Of a stretch of DNA of 64,000 bases, positions 32,031-41,637 are shown one piece after another. A program made the position numbers and the translations under genes. Each line of letters begins with the position of its first letter. Position 1 is the stretch's first letter. The DNA is taken from contig MCFL01000023.1 in NCBI GenBank assembly GCA_002102555.1, positions 62,001-126,000 on the forward strand, given 5' to 3'. This DNA comes from Catenaria anguillulae PL171 (taxonomy: Eukaryota > Blastocladiomycota > Blastocladiomycetes > Blastocladiales > Catenariaceae). The notes under the pieces were generated by a model. The model was not told the DNA's origin, ran no database searches, and saw nothing but the letters and a program-made list of their open reading frames with translations.

Positions 32031-33509
32031 ATGAACACAAACGGTCCTGCTCAGCCCGACTTGTCCTATTCCCCATCCGACTATGCCCTTGACAAGGCCG
32101 TGCCGCTGCACTACGTTGTCGACCCGTCGTTGCCATCGTCGGTGCCGCTCCTCGGCCGCCCTGTTCCGCTGGCCGATCTGTTTCCCGTGTTTTCCACATC
32201 GTCATTGATCCAAAAGTCACCCGAGACGCCTATTCCCATTGTCCAACTGTGCGATGCAAGTGAAGGGGGATACTTCGCAAGCGGGCCAGGCAGCTCGACC
32301 ACCAGTCTGTCTATATGTGTCATGGACTCGTGCAAGGACCAGCTGGCTCAGCTCGTGGCGACCAAGGCATCCTATGAGGCTCTTGTTCACAGTGCAAGTG
32401 ACGATATGGCGGGTGGCGGAGCGCAAGTGGTCAAGCACTTCAATTCCTGCACGTTATTCTATTGCTTTGTATTCATGGCATGGTCATCAATCTCATCATT
32501 TGTGGAATCCATGGGTCACACAGACAATGCTCTCGAAGAATGCTCCATACTCAACTGCCCAACCGAATACTTTGTCTCCCGCTCATCGCTCTGTATCTCT
32601 CTTCGCCACCCCTTCTTTACCCAACGCAACATATTTCTGCCCTCGTTGCCGCCCGACTACCCCTCCAACATCACCTCCCTATCCAACGTTGCAAACTCGC
32701 AAGTGCTCGCCGACCACCACAATCAAGTCCGTACCCGCTCTCCGCCCTCGCGCCTCGGCTTTAGCGGCAGTATCTTTGACCTGGGCGTCTCCCTGCCCGC
32801 TCTCCCACTGGGCTTTCCCTGCGACCCTGCGCGCACCGACCAATCCTCGGGCATCATCTTACCTCCCACCACAATCGGTGACGCAGACCCAAACGCACGC
32901 ACGCGCTCGTCTTATGTGACTGAAACAGGCACTTGGGTGTCGTATGGAGACAACAGTCAATGGACATTGGCATACAATGCGACGCCTGGGCACGCCGGCG
33001 CACACGTGTGGATGGTCAAGTCGACCGTGATGCGGCCCGGCATGGACGGGTTGGGCGCAAGTGGCGCTGGGTGGTTGCGCGAGACTTTGGCCAGTGTCCC
33101 GGCCAATGTGTATTCACTCGGGCATTGTCCGAAATCAACTGGGCAGGTGGCGAGGTCAAAGTTGACGGGCGAACCGTGCGCCGGGTCGATCGAGTGTGTG
33201 TTTTCCATGTGTGTCGAGGGCAAGTGTGCGGCGGCGGCGGGCGGCAAGCAGATTGGATCGGTGGTGGATGCGCTTGCATCCATGCGTGATACGAGAGTCG
33301 GCAGGATGGATCGCGCCAATCGGGCCACAGCTCAATGGTGGATGTGGCTCGTGGGTGGAGTCGTGGGCGCGTTGATTGTGGTTCGCATTGCACAATTGGT
33401 TGTGACACGATGGTGGGTAAGAAGAAGGGCAGAGAAGGCGGGCGTCAGGGCGAGGGAAGAGGCAGACGTGCCGAGGTTGGAGACGGTGGTGGAAGTCACT
33501 GTGACTTGA
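32031..33509 (+). CDS. Family B membrane protein (B3), GC-AG intron
   Basis: 467 aa from exons 32031-32448 and 32524-33509. The intron lies at the same position and phase as in the other four B genes (HFNS/YNALEECSILNC), but here the donor reads T/GCACGT instead of T/GT. It is therefore a GC-AG intron of 75 nt, in frame and without stops. Domain order matches B1 and B2: YSPSDYALDKAVPLHY, GRPVPLADLFPVFS, CVMDSCKDQLA, SRSSLCISLRHPFF, LPLGFPCDP, SLGHCPKSTG, GEPCAGSIECVFSMCVEGKC and a membrane helix (WWMWLVGGVVGALIVVRI). The protein is longer than B1 and B2 because of an insertion after NIFLPSLPP and a longer acidic/basic tail. Divergent from A4. Confidence 0.77.
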   Translation: MNTNGPAQPDLSYSPSDYALDKAVPLHYVVDPSLPSSVPLLGRPVPLADLFPVFSTSSLIQKSPETPIPIVQLCDASEGGYFASGPGSSTTSLSICVMDSCKDQLAQLVATKASYEALVHSASDDMAGGGAQVVKHFNSCTLFYCFVFMAWSSISSFVESMGHTDNALEECSILNCPTEYFVSRSSLCISLRHPFFTQRNIFLPSLPPDYPSNITSLSNVANSQVLADHHNQVRTRSPPSRLGFSGSIFDLGVSLPALPLGFPCDPARTDQSSGIILPPTTIGDADPNARTRSSYVTETGTWVSYGDNSQWTLAYNATPGHAGAHVWMVKSTVMRPGMDGLGASGAGWLRETLASVPANVYSLGHCPKSTGQVARSKLTGEPCAGSIECVFSMCVEGKCAAAAGGKQIGSVVDALASMRDTRVGRMDRANRATAQWWMWLVGGVVGALIVVRIAQLVVTRWWVRRRAEKAGVRAREEADVPRLETVVEVTVT

Positions 33510-33623
33510 AGACAATACTTTGTCAATACACAGCACACACATGCTGGGCAATTCTTACCCGACAGTGAATGAGGATGCGTGTATCGGCAGCAGTACATGA
33601 TGAGGCAGACAACTCGCACAATT

Positions 33624-34847
33624 TCATGCCTCGCGTTCGGCGGCAACCCGGCTCGGCCAATCCACAGGCGCCGCCTCGTCCTCCTCGGGCACCTCTTGCA
33701 ACCTTACGGCCCTCTTTGGCAGCTCAACCTCGTCCATCGATTTCAACAGCAATGGATCGTCATCGTCCAAGACGCGCATTCGATGTGTGCATGTCGGACA
33801 CTTGAGCGGTTCAGGCACATGGCCTGCCGTGACTTTTGACCGCACGGCAGCGCTTGGGTTGTCTTGGGTGTACTTGCAAGCGGCGGGCACGTGTGATGAG
33901 GGGCAGATGCGGTAGCAGTGCGGACAATGGACGGGACGGCGGCTGGTAATGTCAATTGGTTTAGGCAAATGGCGCAAGGCAAAAAGGACAAGAGGGCAAA
34001 AAAGCAAGGAAACACACAGAAGGTAGGAGACGCAGGTGGAGCACACACGCAAAGGGACGTAGGCATCGACCATGGCAGAGTACATGAGGCGGATCTTTGG
34101 TTTGCCTTGGTTGTTTTTGTGGACTGCGGGGTCGGTGAGTTTGCGGCACAGGGCGCACCAGTATGGATTGGATGCAAGCGCATGAAATGCTACAGAAAAG
34201 AAGAGCGGCTTGATAAGATGGACGCAGACACTTGAAGAGACGGCACACGGAGAAAACGCACACTGATCTTCCACCACTGGCCGTTGAGCCCTGACTTTTG
34301 GCGGTTCCCCCATCCTGGTCCCATCGACATTCAACCCATACTTTGCATGCTCTGCCGTGCGCCTTGCCAGCCAAGTGGCCTGTGCTTTGGCGTTCGCCTC
34401 GCGCTTCTTCTGTTTCTTTTGCTCCTCCTTGGACATGTTGCGCTCGCGAACCTTGGCAAAGTGCTCGGCCACTCGAGTGTCCGCGCGGTCAATGGGCCGG
34501 CGTGTGTCGAGGTCGGTGCGCAGCGCGGCCACTTCATCTTGCACGGATTGAGCGGCAATCGCCGGTTCAGGAACGAGAGCGGAGCGCGGCCCAGGCGGCG
34601 GCGGTACGAAAAACGAGTCTGCGTGGGTCTTGACGAGCATCCCGAGGGCGTACAGGGCGGACCCGTCGAGCGAATGAAACGAGGACGGGTCAAACAGGTG
34701 GCAGGCGAGGTGATTGATGGAAGCCAAGAGGGCAGAGTCTGGCCATTCCATCGTGGCTGCCGTCGTTGGCGAGGCTGCTGCTGCTGCTGCCGGTTGGTGA
34801 TGCTGCCGAGCATGTTTGATTTCGACTTTGCCATCCTGATCGTTATT

Positions 34848-34893
<46 letters not shown>

Positions 34894-35087
34894 TTGTCGT
34901 CATGGTCGCAGTCGTCAACCATGCTCCGAGATCGCTTGGTTGGCCGTGATCGTGATCGTGGGTCGGATGGCCGCGGGGCAGGTGGCAGTTGAGCCCGAGC
35001 CCGAGCCCGAGCCCGAGCAGGAGGAGGTGCAGGGTCAGGATGCTGGTGCGGGCGTGAGCTGCTTCGAGTGGACCGCCGAGAAGACAT
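33624..35087 (-). CDS. Unrecognised CxxC zinc-type protein with poly-Asp tract
   Basis: Predicted 438 aa from exons 35087-34262, 34189-34018 and 33942-33624. Both introns (72 and 75 nt) are open and in frame, so an unspliced reading is also possible. The N-terminus is Ser/Arg-rich with a nuclear-type basic run (RSRSRPTKRSRS) and a run of about 14 Asp encoded by a (GTC)n tract. A helical segment (SKEEQKKQKKREANAKAQ) precedes a Cys-rich C-terminal half with WCALC, VCSTC, HCPHCYRIC, ACKY and KCPTC, spaced as paired zinc ligands. I do not recognise the family; a nuclear nucleic-acid-binding role is only a guess. The start is the ATG before SSRRSTRSS; an in-frame ATG 17 codons upstream exists. Confidence 0.65.
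34848..34890. repeat. Trinucleotide repeat (GTC)n coding poly-Asp
   Basis: About 14 consecutive GTC units (GAC on the coding strand) inside the zinc-type protein gene. This is a likely length-variable site. Nearby, around 34995-35022, a GAGCCC hexamer repeat encodes alternating Ala-Arg residues in the same protein. Confidence 0.9.
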
Positions 35088-35281
35088 GGTTGCAGTATGT
35101 GTATTGATCCATATCTGGCGCACCATATATTTACTCATCTCTCATTTGGTCTGATCCATTTGCAAAGATGAGTGAGCGAACACCGGAAGGGACATACTTC
35201 AAATGCCCAGGGAATAAGTACGTCATTGTATTTATACAAGAAAGAAAACGACATCATGAAAACTAGGAGAAAAACCCAAAG

Positions 35282-38200
35282 TCAGATGGCTGCAGGACCT
35301 TGACCACCCTCACCCGCAAACGATGATCCTTCGGTATTTGGCAACCCTCTCCGCCTCTTCTGTTCCTTGCCCTGACCCTTTGCCCGCACACCCGCCTTGC
35401 CCGTGTCCACTGGCACCCGCACCTCATTTGCCACAGCCTCCGCTTCGATACGGGCCACCTCCGCCTTTGCCGCGCCCGCCAACCTCACCGACCGCACGGC
35501 CTCAATCCACCCCTTGCGCTGCATTACCCACACACACCACTCGCCCACCTCCTGCGCCTTGCGCTCCGACATGTCCCTGTGCGCCGCCATCACCACGTGC
35601 ACAATGTGCCTGCGCACCGTAAACGGCGTCAGCGGCGTATCCGACGCGGCCTCGGCCGCTTGCAGCTTGGGAACAACCGCCGACTTGACGAGGCCCAGGG
35701 CGGGGAACACGTACGGTCGTGGAACAGGCCAATGATCTTGACCCATGTTGCCTTCGGCGTCGGTGGCGGCATGCTTGGACATGGGCAGCGCGTGATTGAC
35801 AACATATTTGCCCCTAGCCACTGTCGGCACAAGCACCCCGCTGCGCACAAGCGCATCGGCCATGCCCGCTACCTGCACATCGGTGAAATCGGCTTGCCCG
35901 GGCAGCCGCATGAGACCAGGCGAGACGAGTTGCGACCTTGGAAACGAGTTGCGCAGCCATGTGTGGAATGCAGACAGCGACAGTTCCTGCAAGTGCATCG
36001 CAAACTGCTTGCACAGTGCCAAGCGCAGCGCATGCACGTCGGCCGGAGATATGCTCGGGAGGTGCAGAGCGCGGTCGGTGCGCACATGCCCACATTGTAC
36101 GTACATGAGATCGCGGTGCCATCCAGCGTCGGCGGATGCGTCTATGGGAGCAGCGGACGTTGATGATGCCGATCCGTGGGCGATTGGTAGGGCAACCATG
36201 GCATCGACGACGGGCGCACTCTGCACGGCGGCTCCAAACCCACGCAGCATAACAAACTTGCTACCGCTCACCGCATCCGTAAACTCGGCCACAAGGCCCT
36301 TGCTCGCCCACCCTTGAATGACCCACCGAGCAAGCATTTTTGCGCCCTCCGCATCCACATCCAAGATGCCCTGATCGGCTTGTTTGCCCATCCCTTGTCC
36401 ACTGACAAGCGCACGCACCCAAGCCACCATCTGCGTCCCACTCACCAGCACATTGACCATGGCCTCTTGACTCATGGCCCGAGACGCTCGCACGGCCGAC
36501 GTGAGCCGCACGGCCTCCAGGCACTTGTGAAGCAAGACATCCGGACACGTGCCAAACTGGCGCACGAGCGAGCCCACAGACACTTGCCCGGGGGTGCCCG
36601 GCGCCCACGCAACATCTTCGGCGTTGCGCGCGTCATACACGATGCACCCGTCAAGCACAAGGTGCCGGTACACGTGCTCGGCGAGTGCGTGCCGGGCAGA
36701 CGTATTGAGCGGCAACCGGTGCAGCGAAGGGGCATTGCGAATAAACTTGAGCGTTGCGTCACGCGTGGTGGTTGGCTTGAACGCGGGCGACGAGGGGTCG
36801 GCCGTGGCAGACAGCAAGTTTGGGTGCGCCAGGCGCACGTGCTGGGCAATGTGCCGGCCAAGCCGGCGCACAAAGTCGGGTTTGAATGGGCCCGCAGCGT
36901 ACATGTCATTGTCCGAGACGGACGCGCCGAGGTCGAGTGTGTCGGCGGGCGTCAGGTCGATCCGATTGGCGGTTGGCGGCGTGATGCGTGCATCTTCCGA
37001 GCTTGTTGATGCTGGATCTTGTCCAGGTGAAGGCGACAATGCCTTGGGCAGCCGCACGTAATAGTTGCGCTGCGTCACCACCTTGTAATCCACACACGAG
37101 GCATCCACCTGAGGATCTGCCCACCACGCGCCCGACACCAGCGATGCCTTTCCCTCTCTGCACGCATCAAGCAAGACCTGGACCACTTTGCGCCTGCGTT
37201 CTTGCTCGCCGTACCGCACCCGCCACGGAGCATACTGCGCCATGACATACTCGACCGTCTTTTTCACAGGCACCGACCTGCCCACCGCCACGGCCGACCG
37301 TTTGCGAATGTACTTGTGCATGAGCTCGAGCACGGCCTGTGCCTCGCGCACATATTGATCTTGATCTGCGGCGGCATGATTGGCAGTGGCGGCGGCATAC
37401 GCGGGCGCGAGCCCGGCCTTTGTGAGCCGCAACCCGACCAAGTACCGCAAAAACGCCTCATCTGCGGCTTGCCGCACCCACACCTCGTCCAAATGCTTTG
37501 CATCCCAGTCCCATTGCGCATAGTTGGCATATGGCGGCGCACGCACCGTCCACAGGTTTCCGGGCCGGTACAGCATGTCAAGCTCGGTCCACGCGCCACT
37601 GGCGCCGGGGCCGCCGGGACCGTTGGGGGCGGTGGCTGGATGCGGCGCACCTGGTGCGCCAATGCCCGCGCGCTCGCACGCGTCGCGAATGTCGATGGTT
37701 GCCGCGGGCATGAGCGCGTACGAGTGGCTGAGTTGTAGGCGGAGGCGTGTGCCGTGTGTGGCAAACTTGGCCAGTGAGCGTGAGGCAAGGATGGATCGTA
37801 GGGTTGACGGGAAAGTGTGTGGCGGGGAGAGAAGGATGCGGCGGACTTGGAACAGCACGCATGTGTGGTGCGAGGCGAGTTGCAACAGTGACACGGGGCG
37901 TGGGTTGGACGGGGTTGGCAGGCCGCGGTGTGGCGTGAGCAGCAGCTCTGGCGTTGTTGCGGATGTGGGCGGTGGGAGGTAGGCGAGGAGATCGGACGGC
38001 ATGGCGCGGTGCAGAGCGTCGAGAAATGTCGAGGCAGAGGGCGGGGGATAAGGTGGTGGTGGAGCGCCAGCCGGGACGGTTGTCGAGGAAGCATGTAGAT
38101 CGACAAGGCTTGCGGCTGGTCGCTCAATGTCGTCGTCGAAACGTTTCGTGCCATCTTGAACCATGATGGGCTCGTACTCTGCTCCAAAGACCGCACCACC

Positions 38201-38851
38201 CCCACGGCGCAAATGTCTGACCGACTGCGGGTCGATGTACTGCATGGGGACCAGCTTGGCGTCCATCCCAACAAACGGGTCGAGCCGGAACAGGGCTGCC
38301 AGCAAGTTGGCCTGGAGAGCCGTTTGGGCAACGTATACGTCTGGGTTGGTGATGACGGGGCGGATGCCGTGGTGCTCAGCTAGGTGGCGTTTCCAGTCGC
38401 GGACGTAGTCGTCGATTTGCCGGGTACGGAGCTGTTGTGCCGTTACTTCGGGATCTATCTGTGGCTGTGCCTCTGTCTTGGGTTTTGAGTGAGGTTGAGG
38501 TTGAGGTTTCAAAGTGGACGCTGAAGAATAGGATCGGAATGGCGATCGCAAGGGTCCGAGAGCCTGGAGCCGAGCATGATGGAAAGGTACAGCATGACAA
38601 TGATGAGGATGGTGGGGCAGTCGTCTTGATATAGATGTTGCTGGCGCTGGCGAAGCACGCGGATGCAAATGGAGATGCACATGAAGGATCACAGCTGCAG
38701 CAGCGAGGGGCAGGACGAGGCCCGATCTGCTTGCGCTGGTGCCTGTGCCGGAGGCAGCAGCCACGGGATGTAATCTTGGCGGCAGCGGCAGCGGCAGCGG
38801 CAGCGGTGGTCGTGGCGGGACGGCGGCAGGGCGATGATGATGATGGTGCAT
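35282..38851 (-). CDS. Large unrecognised protein, possibly mitochondrial
   Basis: Up to 1189 aa in one open frame. I do not recognise it. The only in-frame ATG near the 5' end follows a His/Pro/Leu-rich stretch (five His after Met). A more natural mitochondrial-type sequence, LRSPFRSYSSAST, sits at about residues 100-113. The true N-terminus may therefore come from a different first exon. The body starts at about residue 135 (RQIDDYVRDWKRHLAEHHG) and is mostly helical, with Pro-rich linkers (APPPPYPPP; GPGGPGASG). The C-terminus is Lys/Arg-rich (KGQGKEQKRRRG). No catalytic motif, membrane segment or zinc motif was found. High coding-type GC and absence of stops over 3.5 kb make it a real gene. 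Confidence 0.6.
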   Translation of the reverse strand: MHHHHHRPAAVPPRPPLPLPLPLPPRLHPVAAASGTGTSASRSGLVLPLAAAAVILHVHLHLHPRASPAPATSISRRLPHHPHHCHAVPFHHARLQALGPLRSPFRSYSSASTLKPQPQPHSKPKTEAQPQIDPEVTAQQLRTRQIDDYVRDWKRHLAEHHGIRPVITNPDVYVAQTALQANLLAALFRLDPFVGMDAKLVPMQYIDPQSVRHLRRGGGAVFGAEYEPIMVQDGTKRFDDDIERPAASLVDLHASSTTVPAGAPPPPYPPPSASTFLDALHRAMPSDLLAYLPPPTSATTPELLLTPHRGLPTPSNPRPVSLLQLASHHTCVLFQVRRILLSPPHTFPSTLRSILASRSLAKFATHGTRLRLQLSHSYALMPAATIDIRDACERAGIGAPGAPHPATAPNGPGGPGASGAWTELDMLYRPGNLWTVRAPPYANYAQWDWDAKHLDEVWVRQAADEAFLRYLVGLRLTKAGLAPAYAAATANHAAADQDQYVREAQAVLELMHKYIRKRSAVAVGRSVPVKKTVEYVMAQYAPWRVRYGEQERRRKVVQVLLDACREGKASLVSGAWWADPQVDASCVDYKVVTQRNYYVRLPKALSPSPGQDPASTSSEDARITPPTANRIDLTPADTLDLGASVSDNDMYAAGPFKPDFVRRLGRHIAQHVRLAHPNLLSATADPSSPAFKPTTTRDATLKFIRNAPSLHRLPLNTSARHALAEHVYRHLVLDGCIVYDARNAEDVAWAPGTPGQVSVGSLVRQFGTCPDVLLHKCLEAVRLTSAVRASRAMSQEAMVNVLVSGTQMVAWVRALVSGQGMGKQADQGILDVDAEGAKMLARWVIQGWASKGLVAEFTDAVSGSKFVMLRGFGAAVQSAPVVDAMVALPIAHGSASSTSAAPIDASADAGWHRDLMYVQCGHVRTDRALHLPSISPADVHALRLALCKQFAMHLQELSLSAFHTWLRNSFPRSQLVSPGLMRLPGQADFTDVQVAGMADALVRSGVLVPTVARGKYVVNHALPMSKHAATDAEGNMGQDHWPVPRPYVFPALGLVKSAVVPKLQAAEAASDTPLTPFTVRRHIVHVVMAAHRDMSERKAQEVGEWCVWVMQRKGWIEAVRSVRLAGAAKAEVARIEAEAVANEVRVPVDTGKAGVRAKGQGKEQKRRRGLPNTEGSSFAGEGGQGPAAI

Positions 38852-39765
38852 GTCTCGCAGTTGACAGTCAAGGTGGAGGACACAGAGGAGACAACAGAGC
38901 CTGGTGTTGACCAGAGCGGCTCAAAACAAGTGCAGCGAAAAGTAGGCGGCGCGGAAGTGTGATTTCCGGGAGTTGTCAGCGTTTTACAGGTGTAGAATTC
39001 ATAGAAAAGTATGAATAATGCATGAAATTGCTCAATACAACATTGCTATTCTTTTCCAGTTGGGTCCAAAAGTCGATCCAAAGTGAAAAACGTTTGGTGT
39101 TTGGGTCGGCACGCCGATCGCTCGCTCACTCAAACAGTCGCCGCTCCTCTCCTGTTGAGCTGTTCTTCCCCCCTTTGCCACGACGACCAAGGGCATCAAG
39201 TTCTCTCACTCAGCAAGTTATTTACGCACAACCACCTCCTCGAGCCCATTTGTTTTCTCTCGTCGTGACAAAAAAAAGCGCAAGAAATGGAAAACGGGCC
39301 AGGCCACAGTGCCCGCGATTGCCGCCAACGAGGCCGCTGTTTACCACGATGAAGAGTGGTCTTTCGACGAGGACCGCGCTGTTGATGTCAGCGCCATCCA
39401 GGCTCGTGTCACTCCGCACTACATAGCGTGTATCGCGAGTGGTGGCCGCTGCTTGTTGGGTTCTTGGTCACAAACCCGTCAATCTGAACGCTCAAATCGG
39501 AACACGCCTTGGTGGTTGGGCTCGCCGACGATGCGCTTGCCGAGCGCGAGTCGTTCATTGTCGCCACGGATGCGGACCATAGTGGAGGAGGATGTGCATT
39601 AGGACAGGGGTACCCCTGCTTTGATCGTGTCCCGTGCTTCAAATCCATCCCTGCCTCATGTATCTCTGGCCAGGGGAGTACCACCTCCATGTGCTGAAAC
39701 ACCGCGAATAAATTGTAAGTTGTTGGCCGAACAATTCTTATGCGACTTCGAATTGCGATCCATCA
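38852..39765. other. Gene-poor region, possible retroelement remnant
   Basis: No intact gene. A plus-strand frame at 39509-39697 reads FIVATDADHSGGGCALGQ, which resembles the start of the RNase H domain of Ty3/gypsy-type retroelements (FxVxTDASxxGxGAxLxQ). No reverse transcriptase, integrase or LTR is visible. An adjacent frame around 39260-39420 is Lys-rich (KKKRKKWKTGQ), then acidic, with no recognised domain. Confidence 0.3.
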
Positions 39766-41262
39766 TCACTGTACATCGCTCGCAGACGTTGCCGGCCCAC
39801 CGACCACAAATTCGGGCGGTTCGTCTGCACCTCGACGAGTCGCTTCTGCTCTTCTGACCTTTGCCTGCTGCCTCGCCACATACCGCCTCCGATTCGCCAA
39901 AACAAGTACCCTCAACACAACGAGCCCACCCACGACCCATCCAATCCGTGTCCCAATCCATGCCATCCACCACTCTGCATTCTCCCGTTTGTTCTTATCC
40001 TCATATTCCACGATGGAGCGTCTCATGGATTGCAACGCGGTTGCCGCATCCAACTGCTTGCCACTTGCCGCTTCGGCACACTTGCCATTTACACACAGGG
40101 AAAACACACACTCGATTGACGCCTTGCACGCTTCCCCCGAAAGCTTGGATGCCGTAAACCGTCCCGTCGATTTCGGACAATGGCCCAACGAGTACAGGTT
40201 GACAGGCAAGGTGGCCACCAACCCACGCAAGTTTTCCGCCATAAGCTCTCCCATACCGTTTGGACCGCGAAAAACGGTTGATTTGGCCATCCACGAGTGC
40301 ACCACGCCCGATCCCGACATGGACCCGTTGTGGGAAAGGGCCCACTGGTCGTTCTTGTCACCTGCTGTGATCCAGGTGCCCGCACTCGTCATTCGCATGC
40401 CAAATTCAGCGGCCCGTGGGTCAACGCCGGTGCGAAACAATGGCGCCGGTTGCCTGGTCTGCGCTGGCGGAATCGCAGGGAAAGTCAACGGGAAGGGCTG
40501 GGAGGTGAACGCCGAGGTCGGGCCCTTCGGGAACGGAGGAAGTGCGTTGCGTCGAGCGGACATGGGTGAGGTAGTTGGCAAAGTTTTGTTCATCGTCGAA
40601 AGGAAAGTTTTCGGCAGGAGAGTGGCGAGGGGGCATGGCAGGAATGACGATGTTGCGTTTGACAAAGTATGGGTGTCGAAGCGAGATACAGATAGATGAC
40701 CGGGAGACGAAGTATTCGGTTGGGCACTGGCGAATGGCGCATTCTTCGAGTGTGTTGTCTATGAAATATGCAAATGCGAATGTGTCCAACTCAAGGTCAG
40801 GTTCTAGACATGCCATATGGTAGAGTCCACGTAAAAAGCCCTCTCACATGAATTGAAATGCTTTGTTACTGTCTCGCCAGCTGCACCTCGTTCGCCGCCG
40901 CCGACAACAGATACCAGGGCCTCATATGTTGCAGCCCCGCCGTCACTCGAAACTTTTGCCAGCGCATCCTGGCACTTGTCAAATAGACACAGCGAGAGAC
41001 TGGTCGCCGCCGCAGCCGGCGGAAATGGCACGCCAACCCCGCTTGCCGAATTGCCTACGACACACAGCTGGACAATGGGGACGGCCGTCGAGACATTGAC
41101 CGACGGCGACGAGGCAAACACGGGAAACAGATCCGTGAGCGGCACCGGTGATGGCTTGGCATTGCCGGTCGAGTAGTGCAGCGGAATCGCGGGCCGCATG
41201 GCGTAGTCCGAGGGGAAGTACCACAGGTCCGGGCGGTTGTGGGAGGGATTGGTGGCAGCCAT
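39766..41262 (-). pseudogene. Family B gene (B4) with one-base frameshift
   Basis: Exon 1 is 41262-40848 and exon 2 begins at 40758 (89-nt intron at the family position, HFNS/YNTLEECAIRQC). The first frame is good through YYF-type N-terminal motifs, CLFDKCQDALAK, SRSSICISLRHPYF, LPVDFPCDS and DQATGAI, then meets a stop at 40421. The conserved remainder (TSAGTWITAG, HSWMAKSTVFRG, SLGHCPKSTG, GEACKASIECVFSLC, membrane helix, tail) is in another frame starting by about 40395. A one-base shift therefore lies between about 40395 and 40442. As read, the product would be about 250 aa without the Cys module or anchor. A sequencing indel is the main alternative. Divergent from A5. Confidence 0.75.
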
Positions 41263-41637
41263 GTTGTTTGCGTGTAGGTATGTACATGAGCCATAGAATC
41301 GGGTGGGCAGAGCGAACGAAAGAGCAGGAATCAATCCCGGCCCAGACCAAGGGATGACCGACCGCCTTCATGCCCAGGCATGGTCTCCACGAAGTTTAAG
41401 TCACAGAAGTCACACTCAGGCAGTGAACGCCCAGTTGTGTCTCACATGAGGCGATCAGGGCTCCACTGCCTGCTCGACTTGCGCCCCATCCACATCATGG
41501 GCTGAAAGCAGAACAGGCACAGATGGAAATGGTCAAGATCTCATACAAAGCTCCCTCCCGTCGAGTCGATGAATCCATGAATTCAAACTCGAGCGCTGCT
41601 CCATCCATCTCATGCATGATCTGATCTCCGTTGTTCC
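41263..41637. promoter_or_regulatory. Bidirectional intergenic region B4 / A5
   Basis: 375 bp. TGTCTCAC at 41438-41445 is followed, after seven bases, by GATCAGG (41453-41459). The pair is oriented toward A5. The same composite element, with the same seven-base spacer, appears in the A6/B5 gap. Confidence 0.5.

Noticed and set aside
34848-34890. Possible CRISPR-like or satellite array at the (GTC)n tract
   Set aside because: It is an uninterrupted trinucleotide run encoding poly-Asp, without spacers.
39022-39426. 134-codon plus-strand frame
   Set aside because: Low-complexity, Arg/Ser/Leu-rich, with no domain. A Lys-rich adjacent frame looked faintly like a small ribosomal protein, but the rest did not match.
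40384-40436. Tiny intron to explain the B4 frame change
   Set aside because: Candidate GT and AG sites do not match in phase, or they remove the conserved TSAGTW segment. A one-base shift fits better.
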